DNA of 57,202 nt from Zygnema cylindricum (Eukaryota; Streptophyta; Zygnematophyceae; Zygnematales; Zygnemataceae): positions 740,495 through 797,696 of the forward strand of contig JBBHKE010001856.1 of assembly GCA_037447655.1 (NCBI GenBank). Reading direction: 5' to 3'. Each line of letters opens with the position of its first letter. The first letter of the stretch is position 1. Both the position numbers and the translations under genes were made by a program. Under the pieces are notes generated by a model. The model was not told the origin of the DNA, made no database searches, and saw only the letters and a list, made by a program, of their open reading frames with translations. Shown here in pieces: positions 1-10,354 of this stretch.

Positions 1-1235
1 CTTCGCACTACTCTCCTTCTTTCTGTTTCCATTTGGATACCTCCAAAAGCACACTGTTGCTTTTGTGGAATTTCTGTGTGCTTTTCTCTCTTCCCCATAC
101 TACTAATCCGGAGAAGCTCTAAAATATCTTCATCCTCTTTCTCCTCTTCCCCTTCTTCCTCCTCATCCACATTCCAACTTCTAAGTTTTTCCAAACAAGG
201 GCATTCTTCCATATAATGACCTGGTTCCCTACAAAAAAAGTAAACCCCCTTTTTCAAAGCTCCCTTTTCTTTTCCTCTCCCTCTCTATCCACCAATGTTC
301 CGATAAGGTTTACCTTTGTCTTTCTTCCTCTCATCACGCTTCCGCTCGTCACCACCGTTCCTCTCCTCACGCTTCCGCCAATCACCGCCGTTCCTCTCAT
401 CACGCTTCCGCCAATCACCACCAGCTGTAAATGCATTCACCCTGTCACTTCCCCTACAAAGCTCCAAAGTGCTTTCTCTCACAAGAATTATCCCCATGGT
501 AAAGCTCTTAGTCCATGAGGAACCATCAATTGCCTGCACACGACAAATGATGTTTTCGTACTCATCTGGGAGTTTGATAAGTAGTGTATTAATATTTCTC
601 TCCTCAGATTCTACATATCATGCACTAGCAAGCTCAACATATAACGCACTAATATCATTGCAAAACTCTATCATGTTACCGCCTTTATAAACATAGGCCT
701 CTATTTACTGTTTTACTAACTGCTGCCTTTAAATACTCTCACTCTTATAAATATGAATTAGTGCTTCCCATATATCTGAAGACTTTGTTAGACTTAAAAG
801 AGTGATAGTTATGGACTTAGACACATATCTAAGTATAAGATGTTTTGCTATAGTGTTTTTGTATTCCCATATTTTTCTGTCATTTTCTTCAGTTTTAATC
901 CCTACAAGTGGTACCATAGCTGAGAGCCTAGCTCCCCTCACAATAGGTGTCCCTTTTTCCTTCTCCCCTATTTCCCCATCCACGGAAAGGTTTTTCCCTT
1001 CACCTTCCGTTGCATCAGAACTCCGATTGATATTCTGGGCAGCCTCAGCTGATTCTCTTTAGTAAGCTCTTCCAAAGCCAGGTGGCGGACATCTCATTTG
1101 TCCCGAAACAATTCCCACTAAGTGCTTCTCGAAAAGCAATCCCTCCACTATAAACTGCAAATAAGTGAAGTATGTTCCATCGAACATAGGCACCCTAGAT
1201 GGTGGGCCCATAACCTGAAACTCTGAGACCTCCAT
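1..1235 (-). pseudogene. Copia gag remnant, element A (runs off left edge)
   Basis: Read on the minus strand from an ATG at 1235 inside the LTR, the start gives M-E-V-S-E-F-Q-V-M-G-P-P, the Gag N-terminus shared with the other Copia elements here. Further on, 983-729 keeps the EENDRKIWE and AKHLILR motifs, and 539-285 keeps the region just before the zinc knuckle. The knuckle at about 230-190 is degenerate: the first Cys of CxxCxxxGHxxxxC is Tyr, leaving C-REP-GHYMEE-C. A row of repeated Arg/Gly/Asp-rich units (WRKRDERNGGD-like) at 300-430 precedes it. Frameshifts and stops break the frame, so this is a decayed Gag. The sequence at 41-180 is almost the same as 7434-7580 in element C, so A and C belong to one family. 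Protease and pol, if present, lie left of the window. Confidence 0.8.
1201..1215 (-). other. Primer-binding site of element A (half-tRNA-iMet type)
   Basis: The plus strand reads GGTGGGCCCATAACC directly against the LTR edge at 1216. This is identical over 15 nt to the anticodon-arm part of plant initiator tRNA-Met as I recall it. The minus strand is therefore complementary to the 3' end of a 5' tRNA half cut in the anticodon loop. The same bases encode Q-V-M-G-P-P of Gag. Confidence 0.8.
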
Positions 1236-2386
1236 TCGCCCTCAAAGTAAGCAGATCCAAAAGAAGTTAATCTAGATGGTGCCGACTCCAAGTTGATATA
1301 AACCCAAATGACTGACCCCTTGACAGTCTGAACCCCAATATAGATTCACCCCTGTGAAATAACACTTTCTGCGTTCTCAGTTCCACCACAAAATGCAAAG
1401 TTATAATATGAGATTTGGACAGATTCACCCACTTTGACTTTCCCTTAGAAATACCGCCTTCCTGGCTGACAAAAACTTTGACCGATTACACCCTTGTGTA
1501 GCGTGGACTCCCCTGAGTCCGCAGCAAAAAGAATCAGTGAAAATGGTCAAGTAAATTAATAGTTATGGCTGGCCAAAGTTTGCCATTTATACAAGGTGCT
1601 CTCTAAGAGGCACCTACCTACCCAAAATTTCCTAAGTCCCATTCCCCCTCTAAAACTCTATCTACTGAAGTACGGCACCAATCAAATTATTGTGTCGTAC
1701 TGAAAAGTTAAGGTGCCGGTGTACTTTTTGTACGGCCATTGTACAACATGAGCAAAATGTCGACACGTGTCAAATTAGGATTTGTTCCCGTAATCTCCGG
1801 AGTTCCTCTAATCCAATGGTATCATACCACGTGTCATCTGACGTGGCAATGACCATAAAACGCCAAAAGTACCTCTTCCGTGATCGAGGTGCCTATCGCG
1901 GCCGTCCGATCAAAACCGGATATAATCCTAGCCGCTGAAATTCGACGCGCGGTAGGTGTTTCGCGGTTGAAACAAGTGCGCGATATCCGTTTCATAAAAC
2001 ATCGAAACCGTACTCCTTACTACCTAAAACTGTTTCCATGTACAACATGTCTATTTCCCGTTAAACGAACTAGTGAAATGTTACTATATAAATTTTTGTC
2101 AAACCCTACATATATTAGCATTATTCTAGACTTAACGGCTAAAGGTAACGGCTACTTTGACTGGCGGCAGGTACCAAGATCAAACCATGCGCCAGTCAAT
2201 CCTTTTTATGAACCTTCTTAATTTACCTGTCTCTCTTGGAGAACTCAGGTAGCCATGACTTTGTCTCCCTATCCAGCCTTCAGTGACTACAACAAGAATG
2301 GGGGCTTAGATAAGGGAGTCAGAGGCAGACTGTCTTTGCTCTTTTTCTATCCTAATACACACCTAGAAAATACTCAAATATCAACA
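1216..2386 (-). repeat. 5' LTR of Copia element A
   Basis: The LTR starts TGAAACTCTGAG next to the primer site and ends ATCAACA, so its ends are TG...CA. It is 1171 bp. On the element strand it has a TATAAAT box near 1590 and the leader hairpin GGACTC-CCCT-GAGTCC at 1505-1520. It also has a perfect 10-bp stem (2157-2166 with 2190-2199) around a 23-nt loop holding a B-box-like GATCAAACC. The flank at 2387 is the pol reading frame of element D, so A inserted into D in the opposite orientation. Confidence 0.85.
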
Positions 2387-3995
2387 GTAACTAAGCTATC
2401 TCACCCACATGAGCCTCAGTCTTACTCGGAGGCTGTGAATAGTCCGGGGAAAGAAAGATGGATTAGAGCCAGAAATGATGAGATGGCCTCTATCATGGTA
2501 GCAAATACTTGGGAACTAGCGGATTGTCCTCTAGAAAAAAAACCTATTGGGTGTAAAAGGATATTTAAATTAAAACTAAACCCAGATAATACCATTAAGA
2601 GATATAAGGCTCGATTGGTAGCGAAAGGGTTCACCCAAAAGGAGGGGATTGACTATGAGGAGACCTTTGCTCTAGTTGTTCGGTTCCCATCAGTCAGGAT
2701 TCTCCTCAATATGGCAGTAGCAGAAAGACATGGAAGTGCACCAGATGGACATGAAGACAGCCTTTTTGCATGGAGAATTGGAAGAGGAGATCTTCATGCG
2801 ACAACCCGAAGGGTTTGTGGAGGAAGGAGAGGAGAGTAAGGTATGCCGGCTGATTAAATCTCTTTATGGTTTGAAACAGGCGCCTCGACAGTGGAATAAG
2901 AAGCTTGATGTGTTTCTTACTGGTCTGGGATATATCCGGATCAGCTGAGATCACTCAATCTATGTTTTCGAAGATGAGGAAGGTTTTATATTTATTGCAA
3001 TTTATGTTGATGATTTGCTTGTTTAAGTAAACCAATGGAAAAAATTAATAAACTGAAAACCGATCTTAAGGGGAGATTTGAAATGAAGGATATGGGGAAA
3101 GCAAAATATATTTTGGGAATTCAAGTAGAGAGAGACCGGAAAAGGAAAATTATAAGATTGACTCAAAAGGAAGCAATAGGGAACATGCTTGAAAAATTTC
3201 AAATGGATAAAGCTAATAGTTGTACAACTCCAATGGAGTTGAAGAAGGGAAGTGAGGGGAGTGAGGAAGAAGGAGTCATAGTCTTAGATGAGGAATTATC
3301 TCCTGAAGAACAGAAGTTCATGCAGACTATTCCTCACAGGCAAGTAGTGGGAAGTCTAATCTATTTTATGAATTGTACCCGGCCGGATTTAGCTGCAACT
3401 GTAGGAGTGCTGAGTAGAAGTCTAAATGCTCCCACTAAGAAGGATTGGGAGGCAGCTAAGAGAGTTCTTAGATACTTGATAAGAACTAGGGATCTATGGT
3501 TTCATTTGGGTGGGGAGAATACTGACATCACTACTTGGAGTGATGCCAGTTATGGTGATGCTCCGATGAGGAGATGCACTTCTGGATATGTATTATATGT
3601 GGGTGATGGGGCTTGCTGTTGGAGTAGCAAACAGCAAAAGGTTATTGCTCAGTCCACCATGGAGGCTGAGTATATGGCCTCTTGCTCTGCTATAAAAGAA
3701 TTGATGTGGGTCAAGTATTTACTTGGTGAACTTGGTCATCTTAAGAGTGGTGTGCAGAAAATATTTTGTGATAATCAAGCAGCAATCGCTATTTCTGCCA
3801 ATCCTAAACATCATTTTAAAGCTAAACACATGGACATTAGACTCAGCTTTGTTAGAGAGAGTAGAAAATAAAATAATCAGTTGAGAGTACCGACCAGATA
3901 GTGAGATGGTAGCATATATGATGACCAAACCTGTGCCTTCCCCTAAGCTAATTTTCTGCAGGGAGAAGTGTGGTCTGAAATTAAAGATTGACTAG
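2387..3995 (+). pseudogene. Copia pol remnant (RT-RNase H), element D
   Basis: This is the C-terminal part of a Ty1/copia polyprotein, interrupted upstream by element A. From 2388 it reads V-T-K-L-S-H-P, matching the linker before RT in element E. RT motifs follow: GFTQKEGIDYEETFA, MDMKTAFLHGELEEEIFM, YGLKQAPRQW and YVDDLLV. The RNase H part is 3035-3871, with DASYGD, TMEAEYMA and CDNQAAIAI. Breaks visible against E and B are an extra A near 2728, a TGA at about 2946, a 1-base loss just after YVDDLLV (about 3023) and a lost A near 3862. It ends ...LKLKID at a TAG at 3993-3995, the same end as element B, so D is close to B. It is dead as coding DNA. Confidence 0.9.
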
Positions 3996-4008
3996 AAAAT
4001 AAGGGGAG
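3996..4008 (+). other. Polypurine tract of element D
   Basis: AAAATAAGGGGAG lies between the pol stop codon and the LTR start TG at 4009. This is the usual place of the plus-strand primer. The same tract occurs in elements B and E. Confidence 0.85.
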
Positions 4009-4133
4009 TGTAGAAATTAATGGTTTTAAGTATTTTCTAGGTCTGAATAGAAATAAAGAAGCCGAGGCAGTCTACCTCTAACTTCTCTCTCCATTTCTCA
4101 AACTTGTCGCAGTCACTGAGAAATTGGAGAGGA
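4009..4133 (+). repeat. Truncated 3' LTR of element D
   Basis: It starts TGTAGAAATTAATGG and follows the U3 start of the element B LTR for about 125 bp, then similarity stops at about 4133 after GGAGAGGA. The remaining roughly 900 bp of LTR are missing. What follows is coding-like sequence of a PEX11B-type protein, so the junction joins a transposon to a gene. Confidence 0.8.
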
Positions 4134-4142
4134 GCAAATCAG

Positions 4143-4317
4143 AGCAATCCGCGCCCAGCGGCTTTTCCAGCTCATGGGAATTGCAGCAAATGTGGCTGAT
4201 TTGCTTATTGCTATAGCAGAAATTGAACCAAACCCTATTTGTACCCATCCCATTACGTTAGGTCTCAGTGGACTTGTCTCAGCCTGGGCAGGCTGGTTCA
4301 GGAATTGGCCGTCTTAA
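4143..4317 (+). CDS. PEX11B: PEX11B-like peroxin, C-terminal exon or fragment
   Basis: In the frame starting GCA at 4144 the translation contains LFQLMGIAANVADLLIAI, then EIEPNPIC, then GLVSAWAGWFRNWPS and TAA at 4315-4317. This closely matches, as I remember it, the C-terminus of plant PEX11B. PEX11 proteins are peroxisomal membrane proteins that drive elongation and division of peroxisomes; this end holds the last membrane-associated helix and the conserved WAGW-RNWPS tail. An AG at 4141-4142 could be a splice acceptor. Upstream is the truncated LTR of D, and no other PEX11 exon is visible in the window. It is either the last exon of a real gene whose intron is full of retroelements, or a captured or truncated fragment. 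The family call is firm; gene status is open. Confidence 0.75.
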
Positions 4318-5579
4318 AGTACATTGCGCTTATTAAGACTCCCTCGGTGGTAAATTACCTGAGTACATGGGAACAAGAAAAGAAGGCGAAGGAGAAACCG
4401 ATATCTTAAAGTTGCTTAAAACTGCTTTAAAGTCTTAAAGCTGCTCTGAAACTGTTTGTTTTTATCTATGGGTTCGTTAACAAGCTTACAGTATGAGACT
4501 TGTCAAACAAGGGAAACATTTCTTTTGACTAGGGAGTATGAGCTTTTGCAAACTTTACGATTTCTAAGTTCAAACGTGGTCAAGAATGCCAGTGGACAAC
4601 CCTAATGTGTAGACAATAGTTAGGAAAAGCAATTGTACAAAGTTTGTTAGGTTATAATGGAGTTCCCGCAAGTTTTTTTGTGTAGCTGATTGTTTCGGAA
4701 ACCTGTCGAAAACCAGTCGAAAGCCTGTCGAAAACATGTCGTAAACCTAGTAGTAAATGAATGTGAAATGACGTTATTATGTAAACATCCTTCAAATTTT
4801 TCTGACAATGCTCAGATTACAAATTCATTTACCAATCAAATTTTGATTCAAATTTTGGTCAAATTTTGGGGGTGCCGAATTAGCATTATTAACGTTGTGT
4901 AGTTAACAAAATTCTTTTTAGAGCTCTTTAATTTCATGCCGATGTTTTTGTGTTTCATTCTAAGAAGTGTGAGATAGGAGCGGTAGTGTGAGAGGGAGAT
5001 GGAGAGGGAGAGGCGCCTTCGAGGATTTCTCTTTTACGAAATGACACCCGTTACGAGAGCCCGCTGCATGGAAAAAGTTAGTACAGGTTGGAAACAGACA
5101 ATTGTTTTTCTGGTGCCCTCCGCGTATTGCATAAATGACTCAAAATTTTATGACACGTGCGAAAACAGACTTCTATTTGTTGCTAATCTATTACTATTAA
5201 TAAAATCACCTCGCGAGTCCATTTTAGGTAAAGTTTGAACACGAGTCCAAAAGAGCTAGACGACAAAATGTACAACATTGTAAGTTCCAAGATGATACAT
5301 TGTATTGTCATTTTAACATATTTTTTTGTACGACATAAGACATTCTTGTTGCATGTTCTACTTTGTATGAAAAAGACAAAAAAAAGCCTCACTTTAACAC
5401 ACGTGAACCTACCTTTGGTGATTTATTAGTGTTAACCCTTTTAACATAATTAGTTATACTAAACATATCATGTTTTCCAACATGGCTCATTTCGGGCCAA
5501 CTACATAAACAATGTTTTTAACTCTATTTTATGTTTTTCGGTATGTAAATCATTCACTCATATTTGATCGATCATCGAA
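4318..5579. other. No gene seen; possible 3' UTR and spacer
   Basis: AT-rich sequence. The first few hundred bases could be the 3' untranslated region of the PEX11B-like exon. At about 4695-4750 a short unit built on GTCGAAA repeats four or five times. ORFs here are short and unlike any family I know. Confidence 0.4.
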
Positions 5580-6691
5580 TTGAAACTCTATGGGCTCCAT
5601 TCGCCCACAGAATTCGCAGATCCAAAGAAGCTTATCTAGATAGTGCCAACTCCAAGTTGATACAAACCCAAATGATTGACACCTTGACAGTTTGAACCCT
5701 AATATAATTTCACCCCTGTGAAATAAGACTTTCTATGTGCTCAATTCCCCCACATAATGCAAAGTTAGAATATGAGTATTTGGACACATTCCCCCACTTT
5801 GACTTTCCTTTATAAATGCAGCCACCCTGGCAAGAAAAAACTCTGATCGACTACACCCTTGTGTAACTTGGACTCCCCTGAGTCCTCAACAAAAAGAATC
5901 ACTGAAAATGGGCAACCAAGTGAGTGATATTAAATGGCAAAGTTTGCCGATTTATATAGATGCTCTCTGGGAGAAAGGCGACTACCAACCAAAATTTTCT
6001 AAGTCCTAAAACCCCTCTCAAAGCCCCCTAGTATTGAGGTGCGCACCAATCATATGACTGTACCGTACAAAAAAGTATAGGTGTCAGAGTACTTTTTGTA
6101 CGGTCATTGTACGACATCGCGATAATGTGACATTTGTCACATTCGGACTTGTCATCTCACGTTCTGGAGATCCCGCAATCCTCTTCGATATCGCCACGTG
6201 TCATCCGGAGTGGCGGCGCCCGAAAACGCCAAGTCGCCCATTTTGGAACCCCGGCTCGCACCACGACCGTCGATTCAAATCGGATTTTTATTCGAACCAT
6301 CAAAACAAATGTCCGTAACATTTGTTTCTTGCGGCATAAAAGGTACAATGTGTTCTATGTTCTACCGTACATTTCATTAGATAAATGAAATGTCCTACGT
6401 GTACATGTTTAAATATCTGTCAAACCCTATATACCTTACCACTGGTCCTAGACAAAGCTAACAGCTACGGGTGACTTGATGGACAGTAGGTACCACGATC
6501 AATTCTCCCTTTTTGCTAAATCTACCAAATCTACTCCCTCTCTTCTCTAGAGGATCTAGGCAGCCATGGCTCTATCTCTTTATCCAACCTTCAGGGACTA
6601 CAACAAGTGTGGGGGCTTGGAGAAGGGAGTTAGAGGCAATCTGCCCTTTTTCTATCTTAACACATACCTAGAAAATACACAAATATCAACA
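5580..6691 (-). repeat. 3' LTR of element C
   Basis: 1112 bp, TGAAACTCTATG to ATCAACA. It has the TATA-like TATATAAAT near 5955 (element strand) and the leader hairpin GGACTC-CCCT-GAGTCC at 5870-5885. The other LTR of the same element lacks about 115 bp corresponding to roughly 6220-6340. Confidence 0.8.
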
Positions 6692-6704
6692 CTCCCATTA
6701 TTTT
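6692..6704 (-). other. Polypurine tract of element C
   Basis: On the minus strand AAAATAATGGGAG abuts the LTR. It is the tract of D, E and B with one G changed to T. Confidence 0.7.
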
Positions 6705-6861
6705 CTAGTCTATTTTCCTTTCAACTCCCACACAAAAAAAACAAAATACCCCCTCCCAATTTTTTTTTCTTTTCCTTTTCCTTTCATAAACCATTTTGAC
6801 AATACCCTCACATTTTAAAAGTTCCATTAGATGAGTTGAAATAAACATTTCATCTTGCTGA

Positions 6862-7377
6862 TCACATTTTTTTGTTAAGCATCCCAATTTTCATAACCCC
6901 GAGCAAAGATTTTATCCACCTCATCACTTTTTCATCCACACAAAACCCGATTTCCCTCTTGCAATCCAAACTCCTAGCCCCATCTCCAATCTGCAATATA
7001 CACCCAGATGCTAACCCTTTTATAGGTACACCTTCATAAATACCATCACTCACTTTAGCGATGTCAAACCCATTACCCGCAAAAATTGAACTTTCCTCAC
7101 TCTCTCCCATGGATTTCTTTCCACTCTCTCTTTCTAAATTTACTCCAAATAAGTATTTCTCCTCCCCTAAACCTTTCATTAAATATTCCTCTTCTCCCCT
7201 ATCCTTTAAAACCTCTTCGAGTTTCACTTCTCCCCTTTCCTCGGAATCCGTTGAAGTCTCCCTTTGCGACCAGTTTTTTGTTTCCCTATTATCTATAAAA
7301 TTATCCTCATTAATTGTATCTTTCCCGTTTTCACTTATGGATCTTTGATCTGACTTTCTCATTTCTAAGTTATACAC
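6862..7377 (-). CDS. Acidic ORF of element C, function unknown
   Basis: About 171 codons are open on the minus strand, where a complete element would have protease, integrase and RT. The upstream gag-like frame (...CAFGGIREVKREEVL) runs in the same frame into this ORF, broken by one TAG near 7394. The product is rich in Glu, Lys and Ser. Its last part, GCILQIGDGARSLDCK then MRWIKSLLG, weakly resembles Copia RNase H (compare element G LQIGNGTCCWSSK and LLWVKSML). It may therefore be a collapsed pol remnant fused to gag. The similarity is short and could be chance. I do not assign a function. Confidence 0.4.
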   Translation of the reverse strand: MYNLEMRKSDQRSISENGKDTINEDNFIDNRETKNWSQRETSTDSEERGEVKLEEVLKDRGEEEYLMKGLGEEKYLFGVNLERESGKKSMGESEESSIFAGNGFDIAKVSDGIYEGVPIKGLASGCILQIGDGARSLDCKREIGFCVDEKVMRWIKSLLGVMKIGMLNKKM

Positions 7378-7394
7378 TCTACACTCCTCGACAT

Positions 7395-8667
7395 CCTAAA
7401 GTACCTCCTCTCTCTTTACTTCCCTTATACCTCCAAAAGCACACTGTTGCTTTTGTGGAATTTCTGTGTGCTTTTCTCTCTTCCCCATACTACTAATCCG
7501 GAGAAGCTCTAAAATATCTTCATCCTCTTTCTCCTCTTCCCCTTCTTCCTCCTCATCCACATTCCAACTTCTAAGTTTTTCTCCTCCATATGGTGACCGG
7601 TTCCCTACAGCGAGTAAACCCCCCTTTGAAACTCCTCTTTCTTTTCTTCTCCCACTCTTTCCACCTAAGTTCCAGTAAGGTTTATCTTTGTCTTTCTTCC
7701 TCTCATTGCTCTTATGCCAGTCACCACCAGCTGTCAGGTCATTCCCCTACGAAGCTCCAAAATGCTTTCCCTCACAAGAATTATCCCTATGGTAATGCTC
7801 CAAGTCCATGAAGAGCCATCCATTTCCTGCATACCGGTTAATGATGTTTTCATACTCATCAGGGAGTTTCATGATTAGAGTGTTAATCTTTGCATACCGT
7901 TAATGATGTTTTCATACTCATCAGGGAGTTTCATGATTAGAGTGTTAATCTTTCTCTCCTCAGATTCTACATATCCTACACTAGCAAGCTCAACATATAA
8001 CGCAACAATATCATTGCAAAACTCTATCATGCTACCGCCTTTATAAAAATAGGCATCTATTTCCTGTTTTACTTAAAGTTGCCTCTGTATAGTTTAACTC
8101 CGCCTTTATAAAAATAGGCATCTATTTCCTGTTTTACTTAAAGTTGCCTCTGTATAGTTTAACTCTTATAAACCTGAATCACTGTTTCCTATATTTTTGA
8201 AGACTTGGTTAGGTTAAAACGAGTGATAGCTATGGATTTAGACACGTTTCTCAGTATGAGATGTTTTGCTATAGTGTTTTTGAATTCCCATATTTTCCTG
8301 TCATTTTCTTCAGTTTTTGGTTTAGTTAAAACCCATTCAAGTAGAACCGTAGCCGAAAGCCTAACTCCCCTCACCATAGGTGTCCCTTTATCCTTCTCCT
8401 CTTTCCCCTTTCCATGGCAATGATTTTCCTTTCACCTTCCGTTGAATCTGAACTCCGATTGGACTACTACGAAGCCCCAGGTGAATCTCTATAGTGAGTT
8501 CCACCAAAGCCCGGTGGGGGACACCTCACTTGTCTCGAAACAATTCCCCATAAGTGCTTTTCGAAAAGCAATCCCAATGTCGTAAAATCCTAATAAGTGA
8601 AGTCTGTTCCATTAAACAAAGGCACCCTAGATAGTGGGCCCATAACCTGAAACTCCATGGGCTCCAT
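7395..8667 (-). pseudogene. gag of element C, with internal duplications
   Basis: Starts at an ATG at 8667 inside the LTR (M-E-P-M-E-F-Q-V-M-G-P). 8377-8189 keeps EENDRKIWE and AKHLILR. The zinc knuckle near 7600 is ruined: the frame reads through GHHMEE with stops. The pre-protease segment EIPQKQQCAFGG matches EIPRRQKCALGA in element E. Two head-to-tail duplications of about 65 bp are visible, one at about 7836-7960 and one at about 8036-8165. Stops and shifts make this a pseudogene. Confidence 0.7.
8633..8647 (-). other. Primer-binding site of element C
   Basis: The plus strand AGTGGGCCCATAACC abuts the LTR at 8648. It matches the initiator tRNA-Met anticodon arm at 14 of 15 positions, so it is the half-tRNA type, and it is also coding sequence of gag. 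Confidence 0.75.
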
Positions 8668-9635
8668 TCGCCCACATAATTCGCAGATCCAAAGAAGCTT
8701 ATCAATATAGTGCCAACTCCAAACTGATACAAACGCAAATGATTGACACATTGACAATTAGAACCCTAATACAACTTCACTCCCGTGAAATAAGAATTTA
8801 TGTGTGCTCAATTCCCCCACAAAATGCAAAGTTAGAATATAAATATATAAACATATTTCTCAACTTTGACTTTCTCTTAGAAATGCAGCCACCCTGGTAA
8901 GCAAAAACGCTGACCGACTACACCCCTGTGTTGCGTGCACTCCTTTGAGTGCGCAGCAAAAAGAATCACTGAAAATGGTCAACCGAGTGAGTTGAAATTA
9001 AATTGCAAAGTTTGCCGATTTTTACAGATCCTCTCTGGGAGAGAGGTGGCTACCTACCAAAATATTGTATGTCCTAAAAATCTCTCTCTAAGCCCCCTAA
9101 TACTGAGGTACGCACCAATTATATGAATGTACCGTGAAAAAGTACATGTGCAAGAGTACTTTTTGTACGGTCATTGTACGACGTCGCCATAATGTGACAT
9201 TTGTCACATTCGGACTTATCATCTCGCGTTCTGGAGATCCCGCAATCCTCTTCGATATTGCCACGTGTCATCCGGAATGGTGGCTACTTGTTCTATGTTC
9301 TATCGTATATTTCATTAGTTAAATGAAATGTTCTATGTGTACAAGTTTAAATATCTGTCAACCCTTATATACCTTAACACTGGTCCTAGATAAAGCTAAC
9401 GGCTACGGGTGACTGGGCGGACTGTAGGTATCAGGATCAATTCCGGGGTCCGTCAAATCCTATTTTGCTAAATCTACCTAATCTACTCCTTGTCTTCTCT
9501 AGAGGGCCTCGGCATCCATGGCTCTATCTCCTTATCCAGCCTTTTGTGTGGGTGTTGGAGAAGGGAGTTAGAGGCAGACTGCTTAGGCCCTTTATATATC
9601 CTAATACAGACATAGAAGATAGACAAATATCAACA
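8648..9635 (-). repeat. 5' LTR of element C
   Basis: 988 bp, TGAAACTCCATG to ATCAACA. The leader hairpin here is GCACTC-CTTT-GAGTGC (8937-8952): both arms changed relative to the partner LTR, and pairing is kept. A B-box-like GGATCAATTCC lies at 9434-9444 in the loop of a second, weaker hairpin. Confidence 0.8.
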
Positions 9636-10099
9636 ACGTCCACCCCGATGAACTCGTTATCAATTCAACCCTTGTTTCGTTTTTTTTCACTTTTGACATT
9701 CGCCATATATGGGTTGACTTCTATGTAATTTGATTTGCAGTCCACATATTCTGTTATAGTTTGAACCATGTTAGAGGCAGTTGGATTAGACCTTTGGTCG
9801 AAGGTTACCATTGATAAAAAATTTATTAATGTTTTGAACAATTATGGACTTGTCAAGGTGTTGAACTATTGGGAGTAAACAATATTAAAACAATTCAACT
9901 AGGCAAAACCCAAATTAACTTGATTTTTAGTTCAATAGGGTGGATGTTACATTAGCTATAATAACGACGTGTCCAGTGTCATACATAACCTGTATGGTAG
10001 TGTAAGTAGGTAAAAGCTTAACCCACAAATAAAACCATATGGAAGTTGTGGCTAATAACATTAACCACTATTATAATCCTTCTGAGGCATTTGGGTGAT
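9636..10099. other. No gene seen
   Basis: AT-rich spacer between element C and the MITE at 10108. No coding signal or recognisable repeat end was found. Confidence 0.5.
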
Positions 10100-10107
10100 G
10101 TGCTTAA

Positions 10108-10354
10108 TAGTGTTGGGTATCGAGAACCTATTGTGGATGATCCATATATATCGAATTTTAGGTTGTCGATAATCGATATATCGCGACCATGTACCGAGAA
10201 ATTAAATATTCGGATATTTATGCAATTTTTACATTTTTCTTAGGGTTTTTTCCGTTTTTTTGTTCAAAAACCACCCTTGGCGTTCAGTGGGGGGGGGGGG
10301 GGGGGGGGGGGGGGTGGGGGGGAGGGGGTTTTTTTCGTACGATTTCCCGTACTT
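10108..10354. mobile_element. hAT-like MITE L1, left part
   Basis: Starts with TAGTGTTGGGTAT and is rich in CGATATATCG motifs. The other end, ATACCCAACACTA, is at 16926-16938, past the Copia insertion. The two ends are perfect 13-bp inverted repeats flanked by the 8-bp duplication GTGCTTAA (10100-10107 and 16939-16946), which is diagnostic of hAT. Without element E the MITE is about 400 bp. Related pieces occur at 29860-30016, 38270-40528 and 43487-44181. Confidence 0.85.
10289..10328 (+). repeat. Poly-G tract
   Basis: 26 consecutive G (10289-10314), then T, 7 G, A and 5 G. It lies inside MITE L1. Such a run can form G-quadruplex DNA. It is also a common place for sequencing or polishing errors, so its length is uncertain. 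Confidence 0.8.

Larger units (their letters stand above)
5580..9635 (-). mobile_element. Element C: non-autonomous Copia-type LTR element
   Basis: Two LTRs (5580-6691 and 8648-9635) flank only about 1.95 kb. Reading on the minus strand, the inside has a primer site, a gag-like region, an acidic ORF and a polypurine tract. No protease, integrase or RT motif is seen. The flanks TCGAA (left) and ACGTC (right) do not form a target duplication. Gag, primer site and LTR structure tie it to A. It probably needs proteins from relatives. Confidence 0.75.

Noticed and set aside
2255-2386. Start of an ORF fusing LTR A to D pol
   Set aside because: The fusion is only a chance read-through across the insertion junction; the two parts belong to elements on opposite strands.
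4690-5429. Short ORFs between the PEX11B-like exon and element C
   Set aside because: 60-79 codons, overlapping on both strands, AT-driven composition, no motif.
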